From: a virus | Strand: one strand, 5' to 3' | Length of the DNA: 21,460 nt | Virus record (IMG/VR): IMGVR_UViG_3300027733_000236 | Span: 1-21,460 of that record | Shown: positions 14,994 through 21,460 of the stretch, piece after piece | How the letters are laid out: each line of letters starts with the position of its first letter | Position numbering within the stretch: the stretch's first letter is position 1 | Notes under the pieces: generated by a model | The model's database searches: none | Told to the model about the DNA's origin: nothing | What the model saw: the letters and a program-made list of their open reading frames with translations, nothing else | Position numbers and translations under genes: made by a program

Positions 14994-15388
14994 TATTACA
15001 CTACATACCTAAAGATAAGTTACGAGAACATTGGGACTATGTTAAACATGGTCTTGAATTAGTAAGGCAACATGGTCATACACAATGGATAGTAGAAGAT
15101 GTCTATTGTGACTGTTATGAAAACAGGTCTATGTTATTTGTAGGTCTAGTGGATAACAAAGCAGTAGGTTTTGTAGTATTACAACCTATAGGTGACACAC
15201 TTCATGTCTGGGCTACATGGTCTACACTTAATGACCAAACATTATTTTATCAAGCATGGCAAGAAATACAACAAATAGCAAAACAAGGTGGTAAGTCTAG
15301 GGTTACATTTTCATCTCAACGTAAGGGATGGGAACGTAAAGCTAGATCATTAGGTTTTAAACCTCAAACATGGGAATTTACACTTTAA
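14990..15388 (+). CDS. GNAT-fold-like protein, probably non-catalytic virion protein
   Basis: This 132-residue protein shows the strand order of a GNAT acetyltransferase: SMLFVGLVDNKAVGFVVLQP as the beta2-beta3 hairpin, DTLHVWATWS as beta4, a helix, then RVTFSSQRKGWERKARSLGF and a terminal strand TWEFTL. The acetyl-CoA-binding (Q/R)xxGx(G/A) loop is not seen after beta4, so catalysis is doubtful. T7 gp13, encoded just before the ejection proteins gp14-16, has a comparable GNAT-like look. The same position here suggests a virion-assembly role, but this is analogy. It starts within the previous gene's stop codon (ATGA). Confidence 0.6.
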   Translation: MILHYIPKDKLREHWDYVKHGLELVRQHGHTQWIVEDVYCDCYENRSMLFVGLVDNKAVGFVVLQPIGDTLHVWATWSTLNDQTLFYQAWQEIQQIAKQGGKSRVTFSSQRKGWERKARSLGFKPQTWEFTL

Positions 15389-15398
15389 GGAAAGCAAT

Positions 15399-16526
15399 AT
15401 GATAAGTTTACACAATTGGCTAAATAATTTAGTAGAGTCATTTACATTTTATGGTGGTGGTTCAGGCGGTGGCGGTGGAGGCACGACTACATCTAAAACA
15501 TCTAGCGAACTAGACCCTACTGTTAGACCTTATGTAGAATATGGACTTGGCGAAGCTAAAAATTTATATCAACAACCAGGACCTAACTACTTTGCTGGTC
15601 AAACTTATGTCAGTCCTTCACAACAAACAACAACTGCATTACAAGCAGCTCAAAATAGAGCTATGGCAGGTAGTCCATTATCCACAGCAGGACAACAACA
15701 ACAATTAGGTACTATTAGTGGTAATTATTTATCTGCTGGTAATCCATATTTAACACAAGCTCTTGCTGGTCCTACTCAACAAGCTACACAAGCATACAAT
15801 GATGCTATTGCTAAAGCACAAGGTACTGCATCTATGGCAGGTCGTTATGGTTCAGGTGTATCTGCTGATATTCAAAATAGAGCAGCACAAACTTTAGGCT
15901 CAACACTCGCTAATAAATATGGTGAACTTGCTTACAGCAATTATGCAGGTGAACGTGCTTTACAAAACCAAGCTGCTGTCAATGCACCTCAAATGGCTGC
16001 TAGTGATTACGCAGACATTCAACAATTAGCTAACGTAGGTAAAACTGCGGAAGGTTATCAACAAACTGCATTACAAAGTGATATTGATAGATATAATTAT
16101 CAACAAAACTTACCATATCAAAAACTTGCTTCATACTTGGGTGCAGCTTATGGATCACCTCAAGGTCAAGTATCTACATCACAACAACAGTCTAGTGGTG
16201 GTGGAAAACTGGTATGCACCGCTATGAATAAGGCTTATGGCTTTGGTTCATTCCGTCAAGCTATCTGGTTACAACATTCAGCTACAATGCCTAACGCTAA
16301 AACTATTGAGAAGGGTTATCACAGACTATTCTTACCGGTAGTAAACTTTGCGTTTAGTGCAAAACCAACATGGACTCGCAAATTAGTACGCAAAATTGCA
16401 GAGCATATTGCTAGACACAGAACAGCAGACTTATGGAAAGAAATGCGTGGTAAACGTAGAGATACTCTAGGTCGTATATATAGAGCAATTATAGAACCAT
16501 TATGTTATTTAGTGGGAAAGGTTTAA
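15399..16526 (+). CDS. Internal virion / DNA-ejection-type protein
   Basis: The 375-residue product begins with a Gly-rich stretch (YGGGSGGGGGG), then ELDPTVRPYVEYGLGEAKNL and GPNYFAGQTYVSPS, a combination typical of small ejection proteins in marine podoviruses. The middle is Gln/Ala/Tyr-rich and helical (SMAGRYGSGVSADIQNRAAQ and similar). From about residue 270 a separate domain starts with LVCTAMNKAYGFGSFRQAIW, a module I recognise from other phage virion proteins. It ends in a strongly basic amphipathic part (RKLVRKIAEHIARHRTADLW and onward, net charge high). The basic end could bind DNA or membrane. It should be packed in the head and injected early. An AAGGAAAG site precedes the ATG. 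Confidence 0.7.
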   Translation: MISLHNWLNNLVESFTFYGGGSGGGGGGTTTSKTSSELDPTVRPYVEYGLGEAKNLYQQPGPNYFAGQTYVSPSQQTTTALQAAQNRAMAGSPLSTAGQQQQLGTISGNYLSAGNPYLTQALAGPTQQATQAYNDAIAKAQGTASMAGRYGSGVSADIQNRAAQTLGSTLANKYGELAYSNYAGERALQNQAAVNAPQMAASDYADIQQLANVGKTAEGYQQTALQSDIDRYNYQQNLPYQKLASYLGAAYGSPQGQVSTSQQQSSGGGKLVCTAMNKAYGFGSFRQAIWLQHSATMPNAKTIEKGYHRLFLPVVNFAFSAKPTWTRKLVRKIAEHIARHRTADLWKEMRGKRRDTLGRIYRAIIEPLCYLVGKV

Positions 16527-16527
16527 T

Positions 16528-17253
16528 ATGGGACAAATGTTAATTCCTGCTGCTATAGGCGCAGGTATCGGAGCAGTAGGTGGTGCAGCTATGGGTAAGA
16601 ACCCACTAAAGACTGCATTACTAGGAGCAGGTATTGGTGCAGGTGGCGCAGGTCTATTTGGTGGAAGTGCTGCCGCAGGTGCTGGAGCTGGAGCTGCTGA
16701 AGCTGGAGCAGGCACAGGTATGTTTGGTAGTTTAGAAGCTATTAGCCCATTTACTCCTACAGGTGTATTAGGCACACAAACTGCTACGTCTGCTTTATCA
16801 GGTATGCAACCTGCATTAGGTATGGCAGGTGAACAATTTGCAGCACAAAACGCACCTATGTTTGCAGGTCAAGGTGGTATGTTTGACACAGTAGCAAGCC
16901 AAAACCAAATACTAGGTGGCATAGGTCAACAAACAGCTATGGGTGGTGGTGGCTATGACCCTTCTATGTTAGGTAGTATTCAACGTGGTGCAGAAAGCGG
17001 ATATAACACACTAGCGGACTGGACTAAAGCTAACCCTATGCAAGCATTAAGCACAACAGGACAACTAGCATCTGCTATGACTCCACAACCTATGCCACAA
17101 CCACAAATGCCAGCACCAGCACAAATAAGACCTGGCTCATATAATACTGCACCTACACTCGGTCAAGGTCCTAATGAAAAGGTCGCATCAAGAATACAAT
17201 TAACTCCACAACAATTACAATTGTATCCATCTTATTTTAGAGGAGGCTATTAA
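16528..17253 (+). CDS. Gly/Ala-rich ejection-type protein with glycine-zipper N-terminus
   Basis: This 241-residue protein opens with MLIPAAIGAGIGAVGGAAMG and a second run ALLGAGIGAGGAGLFGGSAA, giving glycine-zipper helices likely to insert in membranes. The rest is rich in Gln, Met, Pro and Gly (AMTPQPMPQPQMPAPAQ near residue 185), with a short ordered end LTPQQLQLYPSYFRGGY. Similar composition is usual for small podovirus core proteins that help DNA cross the envelope. It starts one base after the previous stop with GGGAAAGG upstream. The role is inferred from composition and from its place among three similar genes. Confidence 0.68.
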   Translation: MGQMLIPAAIGAGIGAVGGAAMGKNPLKTALLGAGIGAGGAGLFGGSAAAGAGAGAAEAGAGTGMFGSLEAISPFTPTGVLGTQTATSALSGMQPALGMAGEQFAAQNAPMFAGQGGMFDTVASQNQILGGIGQQTAMGGGGYDPSMLGSIQRGAESGYNTLADWTKANPMQALSTTGQLASAMTPQPMPQPQMPAPAQIRPGSYNTAPTLGQGPNEKVASRIQLTPQQLQLYPSYFRGGY

Positions 17254-17254
17254 C

Positions 17255-18520
17255 ATGGCTTTTTTCCCAACAGATACCGGTGGTTTTTTTGATGGTATGA
17301 ATATATTTGGCGCAAAGATGCCTACATATTTAGGTGGTGCAGATGGCTTACTATCAACCACAGAACAAGAAAAACTTAAAAACCAAGCATTAATCTCTGG
17401 CATATTAGGTGCAGGTGCAACATATTTAGCACAACCTAAAAACCAAGGCTATGGTTCTGCTTTACCTTACCTAGCGAAGTCTTATCTAGGTGGTATGACA
17501 CAATCACAAGGTGCTTATGACCAAGGTACACAAAACTTATTAACACAAGGTAAATTAGCTGAATTTAAACGTGAAGCAGAAACTGCTAAACTTACTAAAG
17601 AAGCTCAACAAGAATTATTAAATGATTCAAGAGTTCAAAATAATGCAACACTAAAAGCATTAGTAGCTAAAGGTGAATTTGGTAAAGTTGCAGATATTAT
17701 TAGTCCTAAACCTGCTGAAAATGATTACGATAGATATTCTTTTGCATATAAAGAAAAAGCATTTAAAGACTTAACTGCACCTGAAAAACAAGACATTATT
17801 AAACAAGTGCAACAAGATAAAAAAGATCAAGCTACACAAATTTCTTTTGGCACACCAACAACTGCTATTAACCCAAAAACAGGAAAAGAAGAATTAGTAC
17901 AATTTCCAAATAAACCAGGTGAAAAACCAATTTTTACTGGACTTGAAAAACCAACACCAGAACTTAAACTTAAACCTATTCCTGCTGGTCCTGCAACTGC
18001 TTATGCTGAAAATAATGCTGCAATGAAAGCGGTTGATGATGCTATTGCTAAAGTTGAAAAAGCTGGTGAAAATACATTTGGAGTAAAAAACTATTTACCA
18101 GGAGCAATTACACAACGTATAGACCCTAGTGGTATTGATGCACGTTCTGCTGTATCAGCTATTGGTAGTAAAAAATACCATGACATTTCAGGTGCTGCTG
18201 TAACAATATCTGAAGCTCCAAGAATGGCACCATTTATTCCTTCATCATCAGATACTAAAGAAAAAATATTACAAAATTTAAGAAATATTAAAGCTCAATA
18301 TGCAGATACTAATAACTCTTTATCTTCTGTATATAATGAAGATCAAGGATATAGACCATTAAATGTATCTCCAGAAGTTTTAACTAAACCTACAGGGAAA
18401 AACCAACCACAAAATATGCCTGCTAACGCACAACAAAATAGAGCTTATATTGGTAATAGAGCAATTGTTGTTAAAGGTAATAAATGGGTGTATGAAGATA
18501 CTGGAGAGGAAGCAAAATAA
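17255..18520 (+). CDS. Internal virion protein, ejection group
   Basis: This 421-residue protein has a Phe/Gly-rich start, a short hydrophobic helix (ALISGILGAGATYLA at about residues 46-60), a Lys/Glu/Gln-rich coiled-coil region and a C-terminal domain. The C-terminal domain contains IGSKKYHDISGAAVTISEAP then RMAPFIPSSSDTKEKILQNL and a Y-N-E-D-Q-G-Y end, a pattern that recurs in phage internal virion and injection proteins. No transglycosylase or protease motif is seen. A very strong AGAGGAGG site precedes the ATG, which fits abundant synthesis. Its stop forms TAATG with the next gene. Confidence 0.7.
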   Translation: MAFFPTDTGGFFDGMNIFGAKMPTYLGGADGLLSTTEQEKLKNQALISGILGAGATYLAQPKNQGYGSALPYLAKSYLGGMTQSQGAYDQGTQNLLTQGKLAEFKREAETAKLTKEAQQELLNDSRVQNNATLKALVAKGEFGKVADIISPKPAENDYDRYSFAYKEKAFKDLTAPEKQDIIKQVQQDKKDQATQISFGTPTTAINPKTGKEELVQFPNKPGEKPIFTGLEKPTPELKLKPIPAGPATAYAENNAAMKAVDDAIAKVEKAGENTFGVKNYLPGAITQRIDPSGIDARSAVSAIGSKKYHDISGAAVTISEAPRMAPFIPSSSDTKEKILQNLRNIKAQYADTNNSLSSVYNEDQGYRPLNVSPEVLTKPTGKNQPQNMPANAQQNRAYIGNRAIVVKGNKWVYEDTGEEAK

Positions 18521-20145
18521 TGGCATTACCACCACTACCACAAGGTGCAACATTATTACCACCATTGCCACAAGGTGCTAGTTATGATGCTCCAATAGAC
18601 TTTAGTATTCCTACAGAAAAAGCATTACGCACAAGTTCTGTTAAAGAACAACCTATCACAAGAAGTTATGCAGATGAATTAAAAAGACAACTAGGTCTGA
18701 CTGCTCGCTATTTAACTGAAGGAACTGTTGGTACTGCTGACTTTTTAGCAACCCCTGTTCGTGCATTAGGAAATGCTATTCTTCCAGAAAATTTACAAGC
18801 TAGACCATTAGCACCAGCTTTAACTAGAAATTTACCACAACCAGAAACTACTACTGAAAAAATGGTAGCAGGTCCATCAAGAGCTTTAGCAAGCACACTA
18901 GGCACAGCAGGTCTTGGCACATTAGTTAAGCCTGTATCACAATTAGGTCAATCTATTCAACAAGCATTGACTGCAAATGCACCTACACAAGCAGCAGCAG
19001 CTACCGGTGGTGGTTTAGGACAAGCAACTACACAAGAATTAGGTGGCGGTCAAATTGCTCAAACTTTAGCTGGGTTAGGTAGTAGTTTAGTAGGTGCTGG
19101 ACTTGTTAGACCAAAGGCTATTGGTCTCTCTACTCAACAACTACAAAATGCTAATAGAGATGAAACATTAAAACTAGGTAGAAATGCTGGTTATGTTGCA
19201 CTACCTACAGATGTAGGTGGAAGTAAAATAGGTCGTTTCCTAGAAGGTGTTTCTGGTAAATTTAAAACAGAAGAATTAGCTAGTGCTAGAAACCAACAAG
19301 TGACAAATAATTTAACTAAAAAATATTTAGGTTTGCCTGAAGATACACCATTAACAATTGAAGTTTTAGATAATGCTAGAACATCTGTATATCCTGCTTA
19401 TCAAGCAATTGCTGAAACAGGTACTATTAATTTAGGTAATAATAATCCATTCTCTAATATTGTAACTGGAGTTAATAAAATAGCAGGTGGTAAAAATGCA
19501 CTTATGCAAGATATACCTGATAATTATACTATGGATGCTGCAGCAGCTATTCAAAAGTTAAAAGAGTTACGTAGTGATGGTAGTGCTTATTTAAGATCAG
19601 GCACTAATATTATGAAACCTAACCCTAAAGAAGTAGTACGTGGCAATAGATATTTAGCTGAAGCCAATAAACTAGAAAAAGCAATTGAGAACCATGTTGT
19701 TAAATTAGGTCAACCAGAATTAATTGACCAATTTAGAAATGCAAGAAAATACATTGCTAAAACATTTACAGTAGAAAAAGCATTAAACCCACAAACAGGA
19801 GTTGTAGATGCTAGAAAAATAGCTAAACAATTAGATCAAGGCGTTCCTATCACTGATGAATTAGCTTTAGTGGGTAAGTATGCTAAAGCATTTCCTAAAA
19901 CAACTAAAGTAGTTGCTCAAGCACCTGCACCATTTTCTGCTTTAGATTTGTATGGCGCTGGTGCAGGTACTGGATTTGATTTAATGACTGGCGTTCCTGC
20001 ATTATCACTTTTAGCTCCTGCAAGAATTGCATCAAGATATGGGTTAATGACGCAACCAGTACAAAGGATGCTTGCTACACCACAATATACACCTAAAACA
20101 GCACCTTTTGTGCCATATCAAGGCTTGCTTAATAATCAAGAATAA
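18520..20145 (+). CDS. Large internal virion protein with N-terminal PLPQGA repeats
   Basis: The 541-residue product begins with two copies of LPPLPQGA (residues of about 3-10 and 14-21), a short tandem motif like the Pro-rich N-termini of several podovirus injection proteins. A helical, Ala/Gln/Gly-rich body follows, then a more ordered domain. That domain includes NAGYVALPTDVGGSKIGRFL, AAIQKLKELRSDGSAYLRSG and FRNARKYIAKTFTVEKALNP. The C-terminus again carries a hydrophobic part (LYGAGAGTGFDLMTGVPALS). No lysozyme-like catalytic motif was seen. As the last and largest of the group it corresponds in position to the large core protein of other podoviruses. The start overlaps the previous stop. 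Confidence 0.7.
   Translation: MALPPLPQGATLLPPLPQGASYDAPIDFSIPTEKALRTSSVKEQPITRSYADELKRQLGLTARYLTEGTVGTADFLATPVRALGNAILPENLQARPLAPALTRNLPQPETTTEKMVAGPSRALASTLGTAGLGTLVKPVSQLGQSIQQALTANAPTQAAAATGGGLGQATTQELGGGQIAQTLAGLGSSLVGAGLVRPKAIGLSTQQLQNANRDETLKLGRNAGYVALPTDVGGSKIGRFLEGVSGKFKTEELASARNQQVTNNLTKKYLGLPEDTPLTIEVLDNARTSVYPAYQAIAETGTINLGNNNPFSNIVTGVNKIAGGKNALMQDIPDNYTMDAAAAIQKLKELRSDGSAYLRSGTNIMKPNPKEVVRGNRYLAEANKLEKAIENHVVKLGQPELIDQFRNARKYIAKTFTVEKALNPQTGVVDARKIAKQLDQGVPITDELALVGKYAKAFPKTTKVVAQAPAPFSALDLYGAGAGTGFDLMTGVPALSLLAPARIASRYGLMTQPVQRMLATPQYTPKTAPFVPYQGLLNNQE
18529..18585 (+). repeat. Tandem repeat coding LPPLPQGA twice
   Basis: CCACCACTACCACAAGGTGC and CCACCATTGCCACAAGGTGC repeat 33 bases apart. 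They give two Pro-rich peptides at the extreme N-terminus of the large internal virion protein. They are nearly identical in DNA, so this duplication is younger than the other repeats in the window. Confidence 0.8.
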
Positions 20146-20153
20146 GGACAACA

Positions 20154-20360
20154 ATGAGTGATATAGACCCATTTGAATACGGTAAATTAACCGCACAAGT
20201 TACAGCACTTCAAGATAAAGTAGATAGTATGGAAACAGATATAAAGTCGCTCCTAGAACTTGCAAACAAGTCTAAAGGTGGCTTCTGGGCAGGTATGGCA
20301 ATTGCTTCTGCTATTGGTGGCTTTATTACCTTTGTAACTAATCATTGGCTAGGAAAGTAA
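20154..20360 (+). CDS. Small coiled-coil plus one-TM protein, possible holin or lysis accessory
   Basis: This 68-residue protein has a heptad-like helix (KLTAQVTALQDKVDSMETDI) followed by a Lys/Gly hinge and one hydrophobic segment (FWAGMAIASAIGGFITFV). This design matches XhlA-like and other small phage membrane proteins placed in lysis modules. It opens the block that also contains a secreted protein, a metallopeptidase and a second holin-like protein. A TAAGGA site precedes the ATG. It may be a holin, an anchor or an antiholin; the sequence alone does not decide. Confidence 0.65.
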   Translation: MSDIDPFEYGKLTAQVTALQDKVDSMETDIKSLLELANKSKGGFWAGMAIASAIGGFITFVTNHWLGK

Positions 20361-20361
20361 A

Positions 20362-20691
20362 ATGAAACAATTACTCATGGCAATAACTTTATTGTTGCTG
20401 TGGGTGTTTCTTTATGACTACGCAGAAGCTAAAGAACTTCCAAAAGAAATGAGCATGGCTACAGAAGCAGGTGAAATAGTATTAACTTCTGAAGAATGTG
20501 TATTTAAAAAAATGGGCTTACAAGGTTATGACTACGCTGCTTATGCAACTGACAAAGGGCATCCTAACCATGAAGGTTGTTGGAAGTCTGACAGCTATGA
20601 AGGTAAACACGCAGTCTATATCTATTTCCCAGAGATAAATCAAACAGCAGTATTTGACGCTAAACTATTTCAACCTAAAGCTAATATATGA
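20362..20691 (+). CDS. Secreted or periplasmic two-Cys phage protein, function unknown
   Basis: The 109-residue product has a clear signal peptide (MKQLLMAITLLLLWVFLYDY, then AEA and a likely cut before Lys24). The mature part has two Cys (46 and 73), enough for one disulfide. It shows EIVLTSEECVF, then ATDKGHPNHEGCWKSD and VYIYFPEINQTAVFDAKLF. I have seen similar short proteins of unknown role beside lysis genes in other podoviruses. Periplasmic export and the neighbours suggest a part in lysis, superinfection exclusion or envelope modification, with no way to choose from sequence. AGGAAAG lies upstream. The stop overlaps the next start (ATGA). Confidence 0.7.
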   Translation: MKQLLMAITLLLLWVFLYDYAEAKELPKEMSMATEAGEIVLTSEECVFKKMGLQGYDYAAYATDKGHPNHEGCWKSDSYEGKHAVYIYFPEINQTAVFDAKLFQPKANI

Positions 20692-21047
20692 GTTTTATTA
20701 CAGAGAACAACATAGCTAATTTATATAGTGCGCTAATAGAGTTCCCTGTTTTTGACGAATATAAACTTCCGCCTGCATCTAAAGTAGACTTTGTTATTGT
20801 GCATGATAACAATATATGTGGACAATATGAACCACCAGAACAAGGTGAGCCTCATGTCATTACCATTAGCACAGCACGTCATTCTCATTTGTATCCAGTC
20901 CTTATGACACTTGCACATGAGATCATTCATATGTGTGTATATTTAGAATCACCTAAAACTGATAGATATACTAGCCATAAAGGCTTATTCTTAAAACTAC
21001 AAAAGCGTGTAGCCAATCATCTTGGCTTTGACCCGAAGGAGCTTTAA
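20688..21047 (+). CDS. SprT-like zinc metallopeptidase
   Basis: The 119-residue product has LMTLAHEIIHMCVYLE with the zinc site His77-Glu78-x-x-His81 and a probable third ligand His97 in SHKGLFLKLQKRVANHLGFD. This spacing and the H-x-x-x-F pattern are those of SprT/SprT-like minigluzincins. There is no signal peptide or membrane segment, so it should act in the cytoplasm or be released through the holin. It has no C-terminal zinc ribbon, unlike full SprT. The substrate is unknown: protein cleavage is the family's usual chemistry, and peptide cross-links of the cell wall are a speculative alternative given the lysis-block setting. It starts in the previous stop codon and ends in TAATG with the holin gene. 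Confidence 0.75.
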   Translation: MSFITENNIANLYSALIEFPVFDEYKLPPASKVDFVIVHDNNICGQYEPPEQGEPHVITISTARHSHLYPVLMTLAHEIIHMCVYLESPKTDRYTSHKGLFLKLQKRVANHLGFDPKEL

Positions 21048-21433
21048 TGTTTAATTTAATTAGTTTAATCTTACCTGCTTTAGTGCCAGCATTTGCTGAT
21101 GGTGCTAGAGGTCTTATAGCAAAGTTTACAGGTGGTGCAGGTGGACAACCACAAAACATGACAGAACGTATAGAGCTTATGAAAGCAGAAGCAGAGAAGC
21201 TACAGGCTTTAGCTTCACTAGATAACCCTACTGGTGAACCTTCTAAATGGATTATAGACCTTCGTGCTTCATTCAGATACATCATCATTAGTGCTATTAT
21301 GATATTTACCGCTATAGTGGTATTCAACCCTGATGTTGTAGGTGCTGCTGTAGTTGCAGTATTCCTAGACATGACTGGAGCTTGTATGTCATTCGTCATT
21401 GGCGAAAGAATGTACCTGACACTTAAAAAATGA
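21047..21433 (+). CDS. Three-TM holin-like protein (GTA holin type)
   Basis: This 128-residue protein has a hydrophobic N-terminal helix (LISLILPALVPAFADGA) and a soluble helical middle part with ERIELMKAEAEKLQAL and a polar linker. Two further membrane helices follow, YIIISAIMIFTAIVVF at about residues 77-92 and VVGAAVVAVFLDMTGACMSF at about 97-116. This order, with a short basic tail LTLKK, is that of the three-TM holin family found in gene-transfer agents and podoviruses. It should form inner-membrane lesions that time lysis. An AAGGAG site precedes the ATG. Confidence 0.75.
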   Translation: MFNLISLILPALVPAFADGARGLIAKFTGGAGGQPQNMTERIELMKAEAEKLQALASLDNPTGEPSKWIIDLRASFRYIIISAIMIFTAIVVFNPDVVGAAVVAVFLDMTGACMSFVIGERMYLTLKK

Positions 21434-21460
21434 TAGTTTTAAATATAATGAATTGGATAG
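21430..21460 (+). CDS. Start of the next gene (partial)
   Basis: ATG at 21430 overlaps the holin stop as ATGA and stays open to the window end (M-I-V-L-N-I-M-N-W-I...). The same coupling is used at least three times in this window. No strong ribosome site is seen and ten codons do not identify a product. An endolysin or spanin gene would fit here. Confidence 0.4.
   Translation, partial: MIVLNIMNWI

Noticed and set aside
16528-20145. Peptidoglycan-degrading transglycosylase domain in the ejection proteins
   Set aside because: I looked for a lysozyme-like catalytic Glu context and for NlpC/P60 or M23 motifs and saw none.
20971-21399. 142-codon minus-strand frame opposite the holin gene
   Set aside because: It lies across two well-supported sense genes, with no own start signals.
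1-21460. Temperate lifestyle or chromosomal prophage
   Set aside because: No integrase, repressor, att-like repeat, tRNA or bacterial flanking gene is visible. The window shows only late genes, so lifestyle cannot be decided from it.

Overview
The window is a contiguous piece of an AT-rich tailed-phage genome with a podovirus-like (short-tail) virion, covering the structural and lysis modules. All supported genes lie on the + strand. They are packed end to end, many with ATGA or TAATG stop/start overlaps, and no gap reaches 100 bases. I saw no tape-measure, sheath, baseplate, integrase, tRNA, rRNA or CRISPR. The P22/SU10-like portal, capsid, adaptor and nozzle set, plus fibres with LamG-, SPRY- and C1q-like folds, is typical of phages of aquatic proteobacteria. 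The host cannot be named from the sequence.

Layout. (1) 1-4288, head assembly: the last codons of an upstream gene (perhaps terminase), portal, a small portal-linked protein, a terminator-like hairpin, scaffold and major capsid protein. (2) 4304-6477: a hairpin after the capsid gene, a small conserved phage protein, then two enzyme-like genes inside the head-to-tail block: a TPR protein with a GT9/GT41-like glycosyltransferase domain, and a class I methyltransferase. (3) 6480-14993, tail and adhesion: head-tail adaptor, a small beta-rich virion protein, a three-tier repeat protein, a fibre, a large LamG + SPRY + triplicated-domain adhesin, an HNH endonuclease of homing type, a tail-fibre chaperone-like protein, a P22 gp10-like nozzle protein and a C1q/TNF-like fibre. 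(4) 14990-20145, probable ejection proteins: a degenerate GNAT-fold protein followed by four Gln/Ala/Gly-rich proteins of the kind carried inside podovirus heads. (5) 20154-21433, probable lysis block: a coiled-coil plus one-TM protein, a secreted two-Cys protein, an HEIIH metallopeptidase and a three-TM holin-like protein. The next gene probably starts at 21430. No classical endolysin is visible.

How the genes would work together: scaffold and capsid protein build the procapsid on the portal; adaptor and nozzle close the head and form the short tail; the fibres bind the host surface; the ejection proteins carry DNA across the envelope; and the last genes release progeny. The most unusual points are a motif of about 25 residues shared by the repeat protein at 7492 and the nozzle protein at 12754, the 31/20/10-residue repeat architecture of the former, the glycosyltransferase-methyltransferase pair inside the morphogenesis operon, and a SprT-like metallopeptidase in the lysis block. 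I did not find clear evidence of a wholly new defence or mobile system.
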